NCBI GenBank assembly: GCA_036852015.1
Contig: JAANDG010000358.1
Location: forward strand, 83,766 to 147,765
Direction of reading: 5' to 3'
DNA: 64,000 nucleotides
From: Pelodera strongyloides
Lineage: Eukaryota > Nematoda > Chromadorea > Rhabditida > Rhabditidae
Part shown: one piece after another, positions 33,201 to 42,734 of the stretch
Layout: every line of letters begins with the position of its first letter
How positions within the stretch are numbered: the stretch's first letter is position 1
Program-made: the position numbers and the translations under genes
The notes under the pieces: model-generated
The model's database searches: none
Seen by the model: the letters and a program-made list of their open reading frames with translations, nothing else
What the model was told of the DNA's origin: nothing

Positions 33201-36200
33201 TCTGCTGTCTCCACACCATTTCTCGGGAACCAATCGGAACTCCACCGTTTTGCATACCTTAAAGCGGTATAACATCCGGTTTTTGAAACGTATGTTGGAC
33301 AACTGTATTCCTATGTATGTATGCCAGAATTAAAGTCGATTTTTTATTCTAATCATACTCATAGCATATAATGCTATGAGAAATTCATATTTTTATGTAT
33401 TGTTTATTTTAAAAGTTCTCTACGATCGTGACAATATACCCATACTAGAGAAAGAAAAGGAAATAAATAAATATTAAAAAAGTTTTCTTACTTCCCATTC
33501 CTCCCACCATGCCCATTTGTGCTTGGGTAAAGGCAATTAGAAGGATAATTAGGAATGGACACTTTAGAGACATTGCCTAATTAGGCGAGAATAGTAAATT
33601 GGTAGTACAACAAGGGTAATTAACGTTGCTCGTAGGGAATAGGTTTTCAGTGAAGTAGTAACGTAAGTAATAACGTCGCAGATAACTCGGTATAGGGTAT
33701 AAGTATATCTTTGTCAAAAATAAGTTACTCTGATAACAAGCCCACTTACTCTGGGTTTATATAGTAGTTCAGTGAAAAAACTGCTGGGCTAAACTCAAGA
33801 TGAAGAACCCTTTTTTATGCGAAAATTCGTCATTGGAACTCTTTTCAGTGTATTACTTATGAGAGAAAAACAGTGTTCTTCCGTTCTTATATCAATTTAG
33901 CGAATTTCACGTAATGAGTCCTGGGTGTCTTCGGGTTTTAAACTTTTAAACTGAAAACCTAAGCTGAAAAAACTCGAGTTTACCAAAAATGTGTCATGTT
34001 TTGTTGAGTTTTACGATAAAATTCTTCTCTTTCGATCAAAAATGAGATAAAGGTCTCTTCGTCTGTTCAAGATCAAAATAGATGCACTAGGCCAGACAAA
34101 TATACCAAGCTGTCAAACACTGATAATTATTTAAAAAGGATTCAATTCAATTTTTTGTTATGTAGTCAGCAGAGGCTAACATAGTGTATTGCATTGGTTT
34201 CTCTGCTATAGTATAGTCCTTACCGTACGCTTACCTTTCCTTCCTTAGGTAAGGCTTACCCTTGTGAATGTTTTTCATGCATAATTCCTTGAGCAATTGC
34301 GTTTCGCACGTTTTGAAGACGCAGTCTTTATCAGAATTTCATTCTCTACAACATCAGCAATAGCACATTTGTGAAAACTAACATGACTGTTAAGTATTCC
34401 TGCTCATTTAAGCTAAGGAAGGGTAAAATAGGATAAGCTGATTTCTTTTCGATTTCCAACTACATATGTCAAATAGTGAAACTTGCAATTCCAGGCTGTC
34501 GAGCACATCCGGACTGTCCAAGCACTGAACCGACAAGAGAAATTCCACTTTATGTACTGTGAATTTTTGAGGGAACCATACAAGTGAGGGTTTATCTTTT
34601 ATTTATGACTAATAACTGCGAAATACCGGCCTCTGAAACGCATCGGGTACACCAAAATTCTATGCGTCATATGTAAATGAGCATAATTTAGCATAAAAAT
34701 AGACCCCAATTAGACCCCACTTCGCATAAATACATAAGAATACAGTTGTCCACGATGCGTTTCAAAAACCGGCCGGTATTTCGCTTCAAGGTCCATTTCC
34801 GTGAGAAAAGGAAATTCAGCGTAGTATTTTTGTGTGCCTAATTGCAAGAAAGAAAGCCTCTGCTCACTCTGCTGGCTGTCCGTACAAACAATATCAGACG
34901 TTTTATACAATTGTATAGTAGTATTATAATACAAAGCTCGTAGGGAATAAAATTTCAGTGAAGTAGTAGCGTAAGTAGTAACGTCTCTGATAATTCGGCA
35001 TAGCTTTACTCAGGGTTTATATAAGTTGCGTAAGTTTGTGTGGTAGCTAGTTTTGAACCCGGGTCCTTAAAAAATCGTCGCATTGAACCACTTAGTTCGT
35101 CCCGAATAATCTTTATTTTAGTGCAAATATGTGCCAGGCGCACACTTACGCTGGAGTATTCGGATTTTCGCAATCGCTTATCTTCTTCATGTACGCTGTG
35201 GCATTCTGGTTGGGTTCCATATTCGTAGGAGACGGGAGCATGCAACCGACCGATGTGTTCAGGTGGGTAAGGGTGTTGAATGTCGTGAAAGAGGGCGAGG
35301 GTTCGGTTCTACCCCGTGAAGCAATGAACGACCAACGTGAAAGATCATAATGTCACATACTCCTTTGAGTGATAGTTGGATCTGCCAAATATCGATTTTT
35401 AACGATTTCCATTACATAGCAAGTAATCGTGTGTTGCAAGTAACATGCTTGATTATCAAATGGTAGTATACCTAGGCACACATCGATTTCGAGTTTTCTT
35501 TTACAAATTCACAAGATAACTAAATAAGTAACCTCATTTTTATCGATTGGCACCGAAATCTAATCTTTACTCACTTTCAGAGTTTTCTTCGCCTTTGCTT
35601 TCTGTGGTCAAATGGTGGGCAATGTTTCCTCCTTTATTCCTGACGTCGTGAAGGCCCGTCTGGCCGCCTCTCTTCTATTCTATTTGATTGAACATCCAAG
35701 TGAAATTGACTCACTATCCGAGAGTGGAATGAGAAAGGTTAGTGGATTCTTGTTTACGAAATAAAGCAGTCACTATGTTCGTTGGTGAATTTAGCCACTA
35801 ACGGCTAACGTGACCGTTAGACTGTGTTAGTACCCGATAATAGTACCCAGCTATGTGGTTGGGTGTTTGCTCGGCTAAAAAACGCTCTTGGTCAACGTCC
35901 CAGTAAACCTACCTTTAGATCCTTAGCTTTGTCTCATTTTTTTATTAAATGTTTTATCTCTGTTGGTTTTTTTGTGCGCATCTTCTTGATGTATTAGTTC
36001 AAAGTAAATCTGCCGTTTTCAAAAAAACCGTGTCCGACACTATGCACCTAACGCTTACTTATTACTTATTATTACAGGCCCTGGAAGGCAACATCTCCCT
36101 TCGTAATATTCATTTCTCATATCCAACACGGAGGAATGTTAAAATTTTGAACGGGTTCAATATTGAAATCAAGAAGGTTCCTTTTTACATTATGCATTTT

Positions 36201-38083
36201 TTACATCGAACTTTTTTCATTTTGCGCGACTCGTTTTCATTTCATACCTTTATATTACAAATCCATTCATTTATTGATTAACTTGATTTTGTATCGATTG
36301 ATTCCTTTCAGGGTCAGACCGTGGCCCTTGTTGGCCATTCCGGGTGCGGAAAGAGTACCGTAATGGGGATTCTGGAACGATTCTATAATCCGAGCAAGGG
36401 AATTGTGGTGGGTTACTGTAGCTAGGGGCATTTTTAGTTCAAACTTTATTTGATTGGTGATAGGCTATTGTGGGCAGAGCAGGCAAAGTGCGGCCTCATC
36501 TAGGGGTTAGGCTTTTACTGTAGACGAGCATATCATTCCCCATCAAAGGTACATAAAGCTAAGGGGTTAAGATATTTAAGGGTTTAAATGTTAAGGGCTC
36601 AGAAGGCATTCCTGAGACTGGTCCTTTACCATAACATTGAATATAGAACCCTGTCACGCAAGAGTTCCAAATCCATGTCAAGTGCTAGCGCGCTAGCTTA
36701 TGATTGTCAACTCTTGTACACAGTTTGATATAGGGCATTGAGTTTCATGTTTCGCTACTACATACATGTTCATTTTCAGATGCTTGACAGCGAGAATATT
36801 CGCAACATAAATATCAGAAACCTCAGGGAACAAGTTTGTATTGTGAGTCAGGAGCCAATTCTATTCGATTGTTCTATTTCTGATAATATCACTTACGGAC
36901 TGGATCGGTTGGTTATATTATTACTTATTCACTATTTTTTAATTAGTTTAAAGTTGGAACAATTCTATGTATGAACCCGCAACGATGTTTATTGCTGTCT
37001 TCAGTTTAATTGAATAATATTTATTCTATTTTTTTTCTATCTTTGGGTGAGCGATTTGGGTGAGCGAATGGATTGAACCTTCTACTTACGTATTTACTTT
37101 GTAAACTGTTCAGTTACGTCTCCTACGATGAGATAGTAAATGCCGCACAAATGGCCAATATTCACAACTTTGTCCTTGGACTACCGAATGTAAGTTAATA
37201 TTTTTGCCCCTTGGATATATATGCGATATATGGATAACCAGCCGGCTACGCCGCCTGAGGCGTCTTTCTATACTTATGAAACGTATGTAACGTAGATGAA
37301 AATCTTTACGAATGAAGACGTACATCGTTCTTTTACATGAGAATATTCTAATTTGAGCGGCGGCTATTAATCCAAAGCGGAACAATTAATTCGAATTCTA
37401 GTTCCGTAACGTGAGTGCTAGCGCACGCTACAGTTACTATTTTATATAATAAGAAAGACATACAGACGCGGGTCGCCGAATTTCACTAAAAGTAAACGCC
37501 CTCACCTTTCATTAATATGATCCGTGACAGCGAAATATACAAAAATGCATGTACCATTGCAAATTGTTACCGGCTTTCATTTTCAAATATCGGTGCTTTT
37601 TGTTGTACTGTAGATGTACCGTATATGTTTACCCATGGCAAAAACAACTATGCGCGACCATAACCTGTAAGTTTTATTCCTTACTTTAGGGTTACGATAC
37701 TCGTGTTGGTGAGAAGGGAACCCAATTATCCGGAGGTCAGAAACAAAGGATTGCTATTGCCCGAGCTCTCGTTAGGAATCCGTCGGTGTTGTTACTTGAC
37801 GAAGCAACTTCTGCATTGGACACGGAAAGTGAAAAGGCAAGTATATAATACTGAACATTCTTTCACCGAAATTTTATTTTACTGGGCGGATTCTCGGAAA
37901 TCGCATGCTCATTTTTGTAGTATTTGTACAGTACAGGCACACATGCACGTTGACTCTGTTGTACCATAATTTTCAACTCAGCTTCATTTCCTTACTACGT
38001 TACCCGATATCAATAGAATTCCAAGACTTCCTCTCCGTCGCAGCATCTTTTTATCAGAGGATGGATGAAAAAGAGAAGACAGA

Positions 38084-38117
<34 letters not shown>

Positions 38118-38129
38118 CTCGCTCTTTCT

Positions 38130-38164
<35 letters not shown>

Positions 38165-41100
38165 GTGTCTCTTATTCTCTGTTAATGGATTGCGAATTCT
38201 AACCGGACAAGTGGGCTGTGCGAATTCGCACAGCAAACTTTCCAAATTCGCACCGGAAAAATACCCGGTGCGAATTCGCACTCTCATGTGATCTGCGAAT
38301 TCGCACCGAAAAACATTAAAAAAAACTTTTCACCCTCTTCACCCTCTCCGCAGTGCCTGCTCTCTCGCCTAGGATTTTGCACTGCGAATTCGCACCGGAA
38401 ATACTGCGAATTCGCAGAAGAAATCCAAAAAGAATACAAGAGAATTCTTTTTGGTTTTTTTCCGGCGCGAATTCGCAGCACAACATCCTACTCTGTTATT
38501 GGATTGCGAATTCGCACCGGAAAAGTGGGCTGTGCGAATTCGCACAGCAAACTTTCCAATCGCACCGGCAAAATATCCGGTGCGAAATCGCAGACTCCCA
38601 TGTGGTCTGCGAATTCGCACCGAAAAACGTCAAAAAGCTTTTCTCCCTCTCCGCAGTGCCTGCTCTCTCGCCTAGGATTTTGCGCTGCGAATTCGCACCG
38701 GAAATACTGCGAATTCGCAGAGCAAGGAATCCAAAAAGAATTCCAAGAGAATTCTTTTTGATTTTTTTCGGTGCGAATTCGCAGAACAACATCCTAGTAG
38801 TTATACGCCTTTTCCTATTTCTTTCTCTTTTCATCTCCCTCCTTCCAGGTAGTCCAAGATGCCCTCGAATTAGCTCGAAAGGGTCGAACTTGTCTTGTAA
38901 TTGCCCATCGATTATCAACAATCCAAAATGCGAATGTGATAGCAGTGGTTAACGAAGGAAGGGTGCAAGAAACTGGTCAGTTTGAAGTTTTCATCTCAAA
39001 ATTAAAATAATATGTAGTATAAAATGTTAACTCCAGTAACACAGGATAATGACTTGATAACTGCCCTACCACGTGTTTTCTACCAGTTTTTAGTGCTATG
39101 TCAAATAGTATCCTACCAAAACAGAAAAATATTGAATGTACTCAACATAGTGTAATCATTAATATCTTATCTTATTATATAAAGTTGGGAGCTTTGTTTG
39201 TTTGTTTGTTTGTTTGATTGTATGTATGGATGATGTGCGTTACGCTCCGGAAGTAGGATTGGTTCAGTAGTTCATGTTCCCATGCACTGAGCCATCTCAT
39301 ATCCCGAGCGCCCCCCTCACAATAGTCCAAAAAAGGCTGCATATACGGAATGTGTGTGGTGTATCGTTCGGGCGCGGTGGCGCGCAGCTCATTTTAGGAA
39401 ACAACGAACACTCACAACTCAAAGAACTACCAAATCACAATCCTTGACAACTTTTTATGAAATACTTTTTTGTAATCACTTCGTAGTCTAATTTTTCATT
39501 TACTCATTTTACAAAGATTTAGTCGACATATTTTGCTACAAAGCATTGAGTAATTCTCTGCACATTTCCCTTATTTCCCATGAAACGAGCGTAAAATCAT
39601 GAGCGATGTTTCGGTCGAACGAAAGAACATTCAACAGAATTTCTTAATTTCGCGTAGTCTTTGCTATATTATGGATAATACACGGTATCACCTGTAACGT
39701 TCTACGACATTCTTTAGTTTAATACAGTTAAGGAAAACATCTGTGAGAATTTTTTTAGTGGGATTTTTTCTGCTTTATAGAGTCCAGCAAGTTGCAGACA
39801 ATTTAGGATAAATATTGTCAACAGAATCTAAGTTCTAACCCGTGTTTAATATTGGTATGGGTTTCAAAAAGAAAAATGAAGACTGTAGACTGCATAGAAA
39901 TGTTCCTCCTAACTTATATAGCCAAGCGAAACATTGCGGCGTATCAGCCACGCGATATTAAGCTGCTTTTAGGCTTTGGCAATTTTTTCGATGTCCTAGA
40001 GTAGAGCAAGTTGCAGGCAATTTAGGAGGAAAACAGTCAACAGAAACTAATAAGTTCTCTCCACGTGTTTGTTATCGGTGTAGGTTCCAAAAGGAAAAAT
40101 AACAAAACTGAAACCATTTCTTTTGTGAATGTTTGCTTCTAACTTATATAGCCCAGCGAAACATTTCGACGTATCAGCCAGGCACTTATTCCTTTTTTTA
40201 TGATTTGGAATTTTTTCGATATTACTACAGAGTCCAGCAAGTTGCATACAATTTAGGAGGAATATAGCCAACAGAAACTAATAAGTTCTCACCCCTGGGT
40301 TTCAAAAGGAAAAGTGAGAGACAGGAGGCTCTTTGCATAGAAATGTTTCCTCCTAACTTATATAGCCTAGCGAAACATTGCGGCGTATCAGCCACGCGAT
40401 ATTAATAAGCTGCTTTTAGGCTTTGGCAATTTTTTCGATATCCTAGAGTAGAGCAAGTAGCACACAATTTAGGAGGTATACAGTCAACCGAAACTAAATT
40501 CTATCCCCGTGTTTGATGTCAGTGTAGGTTTCAAAAGGAAAAATAACAAAACTGAAACCATTTCCTTTGTGTAAATGTTTGCTTCTAACTTATATAGCCC
40601 AGCGAACTATTGCTGCGTATCAGCAACGCGCTTATTCCTTTTTTTAGGATTTGGAATTTTTTCGATATTATAGAGTCCAGCAAGTTGCAGACAATTTAGG
40701 AGGAATATAGTCAACGTCCTAAAATGGGCAAACCTTTCCCCAGGAAACTATTCTTGCCAGAAAGAGTTGCTTCTACTTATAGATATAGCCCAGTGAAACA
40801 TAGCGACCATCAGCGAATATTGGAAAGACGCCTCAGGCGGCGGAAGCCGACTGGTATTATATAAAAGAGTAACTGTAGCGTAATTTGCATACCGATGTGC
40901 GTTACGGAAATGCAAATTTCGTGTTCGGGTATAAAAAGAGGTTCGCAGCTCAATATCGAAGTATGCATATGCATTTGTTTCCTATTATGTGAATTTCTTT
41001 GAAGCTTTGTATAAAACTATGCCCATGGTAAACCAATCATATTTCCATGTAAGTCGCCTCGGGCGGCGTGAGCCGACTCGTAAACCAATATTTCTGTTAT

Positions 41101-41207
41101 CTCGTACGGTAACTTTCTCACTTTCAGGGACTCACGACCAGCTTCTCACCAAAAATGAAATTTATAAGAAATTGTGCGAAACACAACGATTGGTGGAGAC
41201 GCAATAG
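22306..41207 (+). CDS. pgp: P-glycoprotein, ABCB full transporter (plus copy)
   Basis: 35 exons: 22306-22373, 22801-22861, 23295-23488, 23671-23755, 24018-24151, 24601-24689, 24908-25004, 25235-25345, 25616-25732, 25942-25999, 26300-26413, 27088-27198, 27464-27589, 27950-28024, 28212-28304, 28410-28491, 28778-28902, 29009-29089, 29417-29528, 30010-30185, 30340-30486, 30834-30935, 31273-31434, 31860-32012, 32283-32342, 34495-34583, 35122-35262, 35581-35737, 36078-36176, 36312-36407, 36780-36907, 37114-37189, 37690-37836, 38849-38975, 41128-41207. Total 3873 nt, 1290 residues. Order TMD1-NBD1-linker-TMD2-NBD2. NBD1: Walker [10 protein letters not shown] 432-440, LSGGQ 536-540, Walker B Asp560/Glu561, His592. 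NBD2: Walker A 1081-1089, LSGGQ 1186-1190, Asp1210/Glu1211, His1242. Linker about 645-703, Ser-rich. An ATP-driven exporter of lipophilic compounds at the plasma membrane. Two introns use GC donors (30487, 37837). Which numbered nematode pgp it matches cannot be told. Confidence 0.96.
23136..23234. mobile_element. hairpin MITE, CCCCGATATGG family
   Basis: In intron 2 of the plus P-glycoprotein. A 20-bp-plus perfect stem (CCCCGATATGGCCCCGATCA and complement) surrounds a short loop, with AGTACATGGAAA at one end and TTTCCACTTTCTTGTG at the other. A second, less perfect copy is at 59311-59441, in an intron of the minus copy at a different gene position. Confidence 0.8.
26561..26900. repeat. direct repeat of about 170 bp with AATAAAGAGAG
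   Basis: Copies 26561-26738 and 26739-26900 share ACATTTACGTGTTACTTTCT, GGCACTGCGACAATAAAGAGAGA, TTATATTAACCGAATC and GGCCAAACTGCTCGGA. The layout (polyadenylation-like AATAAA in a compact unit) recalls retrotransposon LTR ends, but no TG...CA boundaries or coding part were found, so that is only a suggestion. Confidence 0.75.
27709..27823. repeat. 41-bp minisatellite, about 2.8 copies
   Basis: Unit starts CTACGGTAGCTCTCTG and ends TTTTGGGCTGTTA; two full copies and most of a third, in an intron within NBD1. Confidence 0.95.
28912..28985 (+). other. tRNA-like sequence (A and B boxes), probable SINE remnant
   Basis: TGGCGCAGTTGGTAAACGC resembles an A-box/D-arm and AGTTCGATTCT a B-box. T-arm stem pairs at four of five positions but the acceptor pairs only partly. 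It lies in a P-glycoprotein intron. Best read as a tRNA pseudogene or the head of a decayed SINE. Confidence 0.45.
29623..29884. mobile_element. MITE with ATGGGGTTTGCAAGTATGCC ends
   Basis: About 262 bp with inverted ends of some 45 bp: ATGGGGTTTGCAAGTATGCC at left and its complement at right, each continued by an inverted CTTGCAAGTATC block. Intronic. No open frame of note. Confidence 0.75.
30203..30288. repeat. CT microsatellite
   Basis: CT-rich run in the intron after the linker exon of the plus P-glycoprotein. Confidence 0.9.
30958..31115. mobile_element. degenerate MITE, TTAAAGCG family
   Basis: Left end has GCAAAATAACGACCGGATTTTGAAA; right end has TTCAAAAACAACAGCTG and TTCGCTTTAA, with the family's GCTGCATGCATA-like middle. 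Lies in the intron before exon 23. Confidence 0.5.
32563..32781. mobile_element. foldback element with ACTAGAGT core
   Basis: Inverted arms AGTATACTTTCAAAAAACGG plus CCGTTATACCGC flank a core of degenerate ACTAGAGT/ACTAGAAT repeats. An extra partial arm precedes it at 32518-32557. The arms share GGCCGTTATACCGCTTT with the TTAAAGCG MITE family, so it may be a relative whose centre was expanded. Confidence 0.6.
32820..32915. mobile_element. half of a TTAAAGCG-family MITE
   Basis: Contains the family's right half: TTTGCATACAACATG, GAATGCAGTTGTCC, AAAAACCGGCCG and a terminal CGCTTTAA. The left end is not recognisable. Confidence 0.5.
33079..33573 (-). CDS. nested small secreted Met/Gly-rich protein
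   Basis: Two exons on the strand opposite to the host P-glycoprotein, inside its intron 32343-34494: exon 1 33492-33573 and exon 2 33079-33257, 261 nt, 86 residues. Residues 1-18 look like a signal peptide ([18 protein letters not shown]), followed by GMVGGMG, a basic middle ([13 protein letters not shown]) and a GGMGGGM tail ending [12 protein letters not shown]. The intron has a GTAAG donor and an AG acceptor at the edge of a TTAAAGCG MITE, and the frame is kept across it. A TATA-like box lies about 185 bp upstream. It resembles in style nematode Gly-rich secreted or antimicrobial peptides, but no family is recognised. The matching intron of the minus paralogue (63096-63366) is only 271 bp and lacks it. 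Confidence 0.7.
33259..33385. mobile_element. truncated TTAAAGCG MITE forming part of the nested gene's intron
   Basis: Starts TTAAAGCGGTATAAC, continues CCGGTTTTTGAAACGTATGTTGGACAAC-type family sequence (shown in part), then a palindromic ATAGCATATAATGCTATG. The right end is absent. Its TTAA edge supplies the A of the predicted AG acceptor of the nested gene's intron. Confidence 0.55.
33628..33770 (-). repeat. upstream segment of nested gene, duplicated at 34936-35025
   Basis: Starts GCTCGTAGGGAATA, includes TCAGTGAAGTAGTA, CGTAAGTA and ends in a GGGTTTATATA stretch. A shorter copy with the same order of motifs lies at 34936-35025, in the next host intron. The shared TATA-like end suggests that a promoter segment was duplicated without a clear coding part. 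Confidence 0.6.
33756..33763 (-). promoter_or_regulatory. TATA-like box of nested gene
   Basis: TATATAAA on the minus strand about 185 bases before the nested gene's ATG. Position is compatible with a core promoter plus a 5' UTR of about 150 bases; this is inference from position and motif. Confidence 0.35.
34613..34789. mobile_element. MITE, TTAAAGCG family
   Basis: Inverted ends GCGAAATACCGGCC and GGCCGGTATTTCGC with GAAACGCATCG next to them; interior AT-rich. Intron after exon 26 of the plus P-glycoprotein. Confidence 0.65.
34936..35025 (-). repeat. second copy of the nested gene's upstream segment
   Basis: About 90 bp parallel to 33628-33770, with GCTCGTAGGGAATA at one end and GGGTTTATATA at the other. 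No signal-peptide exon was found beyond it. Confidence 0.6.
35263..35335 (+). other. tRNA-like/SINE remnant shared by both transporter copies
   Basis: Directly after exon 27 the intron reads GGGTAAGGGTGTTGAATGTC and GAGGGTTCGGTTCTA, an A-box/B-box-like pair. The same sequence follows the matching exon of the minus copy at about 62530-62598, so it was there before the duplication. Confidence 0.45.
37238..37458 (-). mobile_element. non-autonomous Helitron-like element
   Basis: On the minus strand it begins TCTTTCTTATTATATAAAA and ends with GCCTCAGGC hairpin sequence and GGCTGG followed by T. Lies in the intron 37190-37689; the equivalent intron of the minus paralogue (60425-60704) lacks it. 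Confidence 0.65.
38084..38171. repeat. CT microsatellite
   Basis: CT run in the intron before exon 34. The minus paralogue has a GA run at the same intron position (59769-59830), so the microsatellite predates the duplication. Confidence 0.9.
38183..38800. repeat. GCGAATTCGC palindromic repeat, two tandem copies
   Basis: About a dozen copies of the 10-bp palindrome GCGAATTCGC, usually as GTGCGAATTCGCAC or TGCGAATTCGCACCGG, within two successive blocks of roughly 310 bp (split near 38500). Each block holds CTCTCTCGCCTAGGATTTTG and a CCAAAAAGAAT / ATTCTTTTTGG palindrome. The corresponding intron of the minus paralogue (59712-60277) has none. A fragment occurs at 20216-20291. Confidence 0.85.
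39170..40854 (+). mobile_element. 1.7 kb Helitron-like element with internal tandem repeats
   Basis: Begins TCTTATTATATAAAG after an A and ends GCCTCAGGCGGCGGAAGCCGACTGG before a T in its full form (motifs shown in part: hairpin GCCTCAGGC, terminus GACTGG), the A|TC...CTRR|T signature of Helitrons. Early GTTT repeats follow the 5' end. No Rep/helicase coding frame is present, so it is non-autonomous. Located in the last intron of the plus P-glycoprotein and missing from the last intron of the minus copy. Confidence 0.7.
39778..40810. repeat. 220-230 bp tandem repeats inside the Helitron-like element
   Basis: Unit starts at about 39778, 39998, 40229, 40444 and 40671. Units alternate between AGAGTCCAGCAAGTTGCA and AGAGTAGAGCAAGT types, giving a dimeric period near 450 bp. 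Each unit repeats CAATTTAGGAGG, AACTTATATAGCC and GCGTATCAGC. Confidence 0.85.
40855..41080 (+). mobile_element. second Helitron-like element abutting the first
   Basis: Starts immediately after the CTGG end of the previous element with TATTATATAAAAGAGTAACT and is nearly identical to 7918-8158. Its 3' end reads GACTCG in place of GACTGG. Ends about 50 bases before the last exon of the P-glycoprotein. Confidence 0.65.
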
Positions 41208-41831
41208 GAATTTTGAACTGAAAACTCTACTATTAATTGTTATTAATAATGGTTACGGTTACTGTAGCCCAGTAAGCCTTTAGCTTACTTTATCAATTCC
41301 TAAGGGTACTACGGAACCGTTGAAACAGTATTTTAATACTATTATGCACACGATTCGATCACTAATATCAACAACGAGTCATTATATTATATTTCACTTT
41401 ATTTCTTTACTACTGAATTCTACCGCTCAATTGTAAATCACCTCACCACGTACTATTGGTTGGCAACCTCATCTTTGTTAAATTTTTAATATAATCATAA
41501 AAATAAGTACCACACTTTAATTGGTATGTCGCAAAAGTTTGTACGGCTGTTGTAATAATTCGTAATTCTCATATTTTCAGTATTTTATAGGGTTTTGGAG
41601 AAATTAGGAAAGATCGCAAAAATCCTCTTTGCTGAATTGAATGTTGTATAGTATGTTATGTGAATTTTTTTTATGTTATCAGTCAGTAACAAATAAAATG
41701 AGTAAATTTTGGAGGTTAAAAAATTGATATATTTCAATACACATATATATTGGAGGAATGAGCCCACATACACTTGTCTTCTGGCGATATATAGTACATT
41801 TACGAGTATGTGGGACTGTAGTATTTCATAT

Positions 41832-41975
41832 TAGCCCGTATTCGCGGGTCGACGGAAACGTTCCGTTTGGGCTCTGTATGCAAATTTCTCGACTATCTAG
41901 ACTAGCTGGAGGGAAAATTTGCATACGAATGAGCTCCCAAACGGAACATTCCCGTTGACCCGAGAATACGGGCTA
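41832..41975. mobile_element. TA-flanked MITE, AGCCCGTATTCG ends
   Basis: 144 bp from TA to TA with inverted arms AGCCCGTATTC...GGGTC, ACGTTCCGTTTGGG and TGCATAC on each side (small mismatches). A TA target and short size fit a Tc1/mariner-type MITE. Confidence 0.75.
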
Positions 41976-42039
41976 TTGACATGCAACAAAAGGATGTTGT
42001 GGTTTTATAAGAATTGTTTATTCGATTTTTTATTCGACG

Positions 42040-42085
42040 TAAAGAGTTATAAGAGTACCGGGTTCGATTCCGGGACGGTGCACGA
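42040..42085 (+). other. 3' half of a tRNA-like sequence
   Basis: CCGGGTTCGATTCCGGGACGG has a perfect polymerase III B-box and a T-arm pairing at four of five positions. No 5' half with an A-box was found. A related sequence lies on the minus strand at about 58630-58700. Confidence 0.4.
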
Positions 42086-42734
42086 ATTGTTCGGTATGAA
42101 TGTTATGATCTACGAAAAAAAAAATGAAACTTGATTTAATTGTTTAAAATTATTTTTTAAATTATAAAAAAAAGTGTTCAAAAACTAACGTTGTTATAAT
42201 TCAATGCAGAGAAATACAAGGCACCGTATAAGACGTTAAAATATACACACAAAAATAGCACCGTGATAACAGATAAATCAGTGGTAGAAACAACCACAAC
42301 TCTTCAGTGAAGCAGACTTCGGTATAATATCGAAAGAGTCAAGGAACTTGGGTTCCTTGACACTCCACCAAGAAATTTTTGACAATAAAATGAACAACAA
42401 TCAATGTGAAAAATGAAATACATTAGTGGATAATACGTGAAATATAAGTGATAATCAATTGAGTAAATAGTGGAAAAAAAACTGAATATTAGTGAGTAAA
42501 TAAAATAGAAAAAATACTTGTGTTGATCTGAAATAAATTTGTTAAAATTTGCATACAAAATATAGTTTTATTGTTTGTTTTGAAAATGAATAGAAAAGTG
42601 TTGATTATTTTTAGAACAAATGTGCGTATAAATTAAGCAATTTTAGAACCACATAAGAATTTTGTGGAAAGATAGAAAAAAGGTGTTCTAAAATTGCTTT
42701 GTGGCTACTCACTCTTTAATAAGAAACAAACTGT

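Larger units (their letters stand above)
41208..42734. other. region between P-glycoprotein and broken coding region
   Basis: AT-rich 3' flank with a likely distal polyadenylation signal AATAAA at 41692-41697, one TA-flanked MITE and one tRNA-like B-box stretch. No gene was recognised. Confidence 0.5.
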
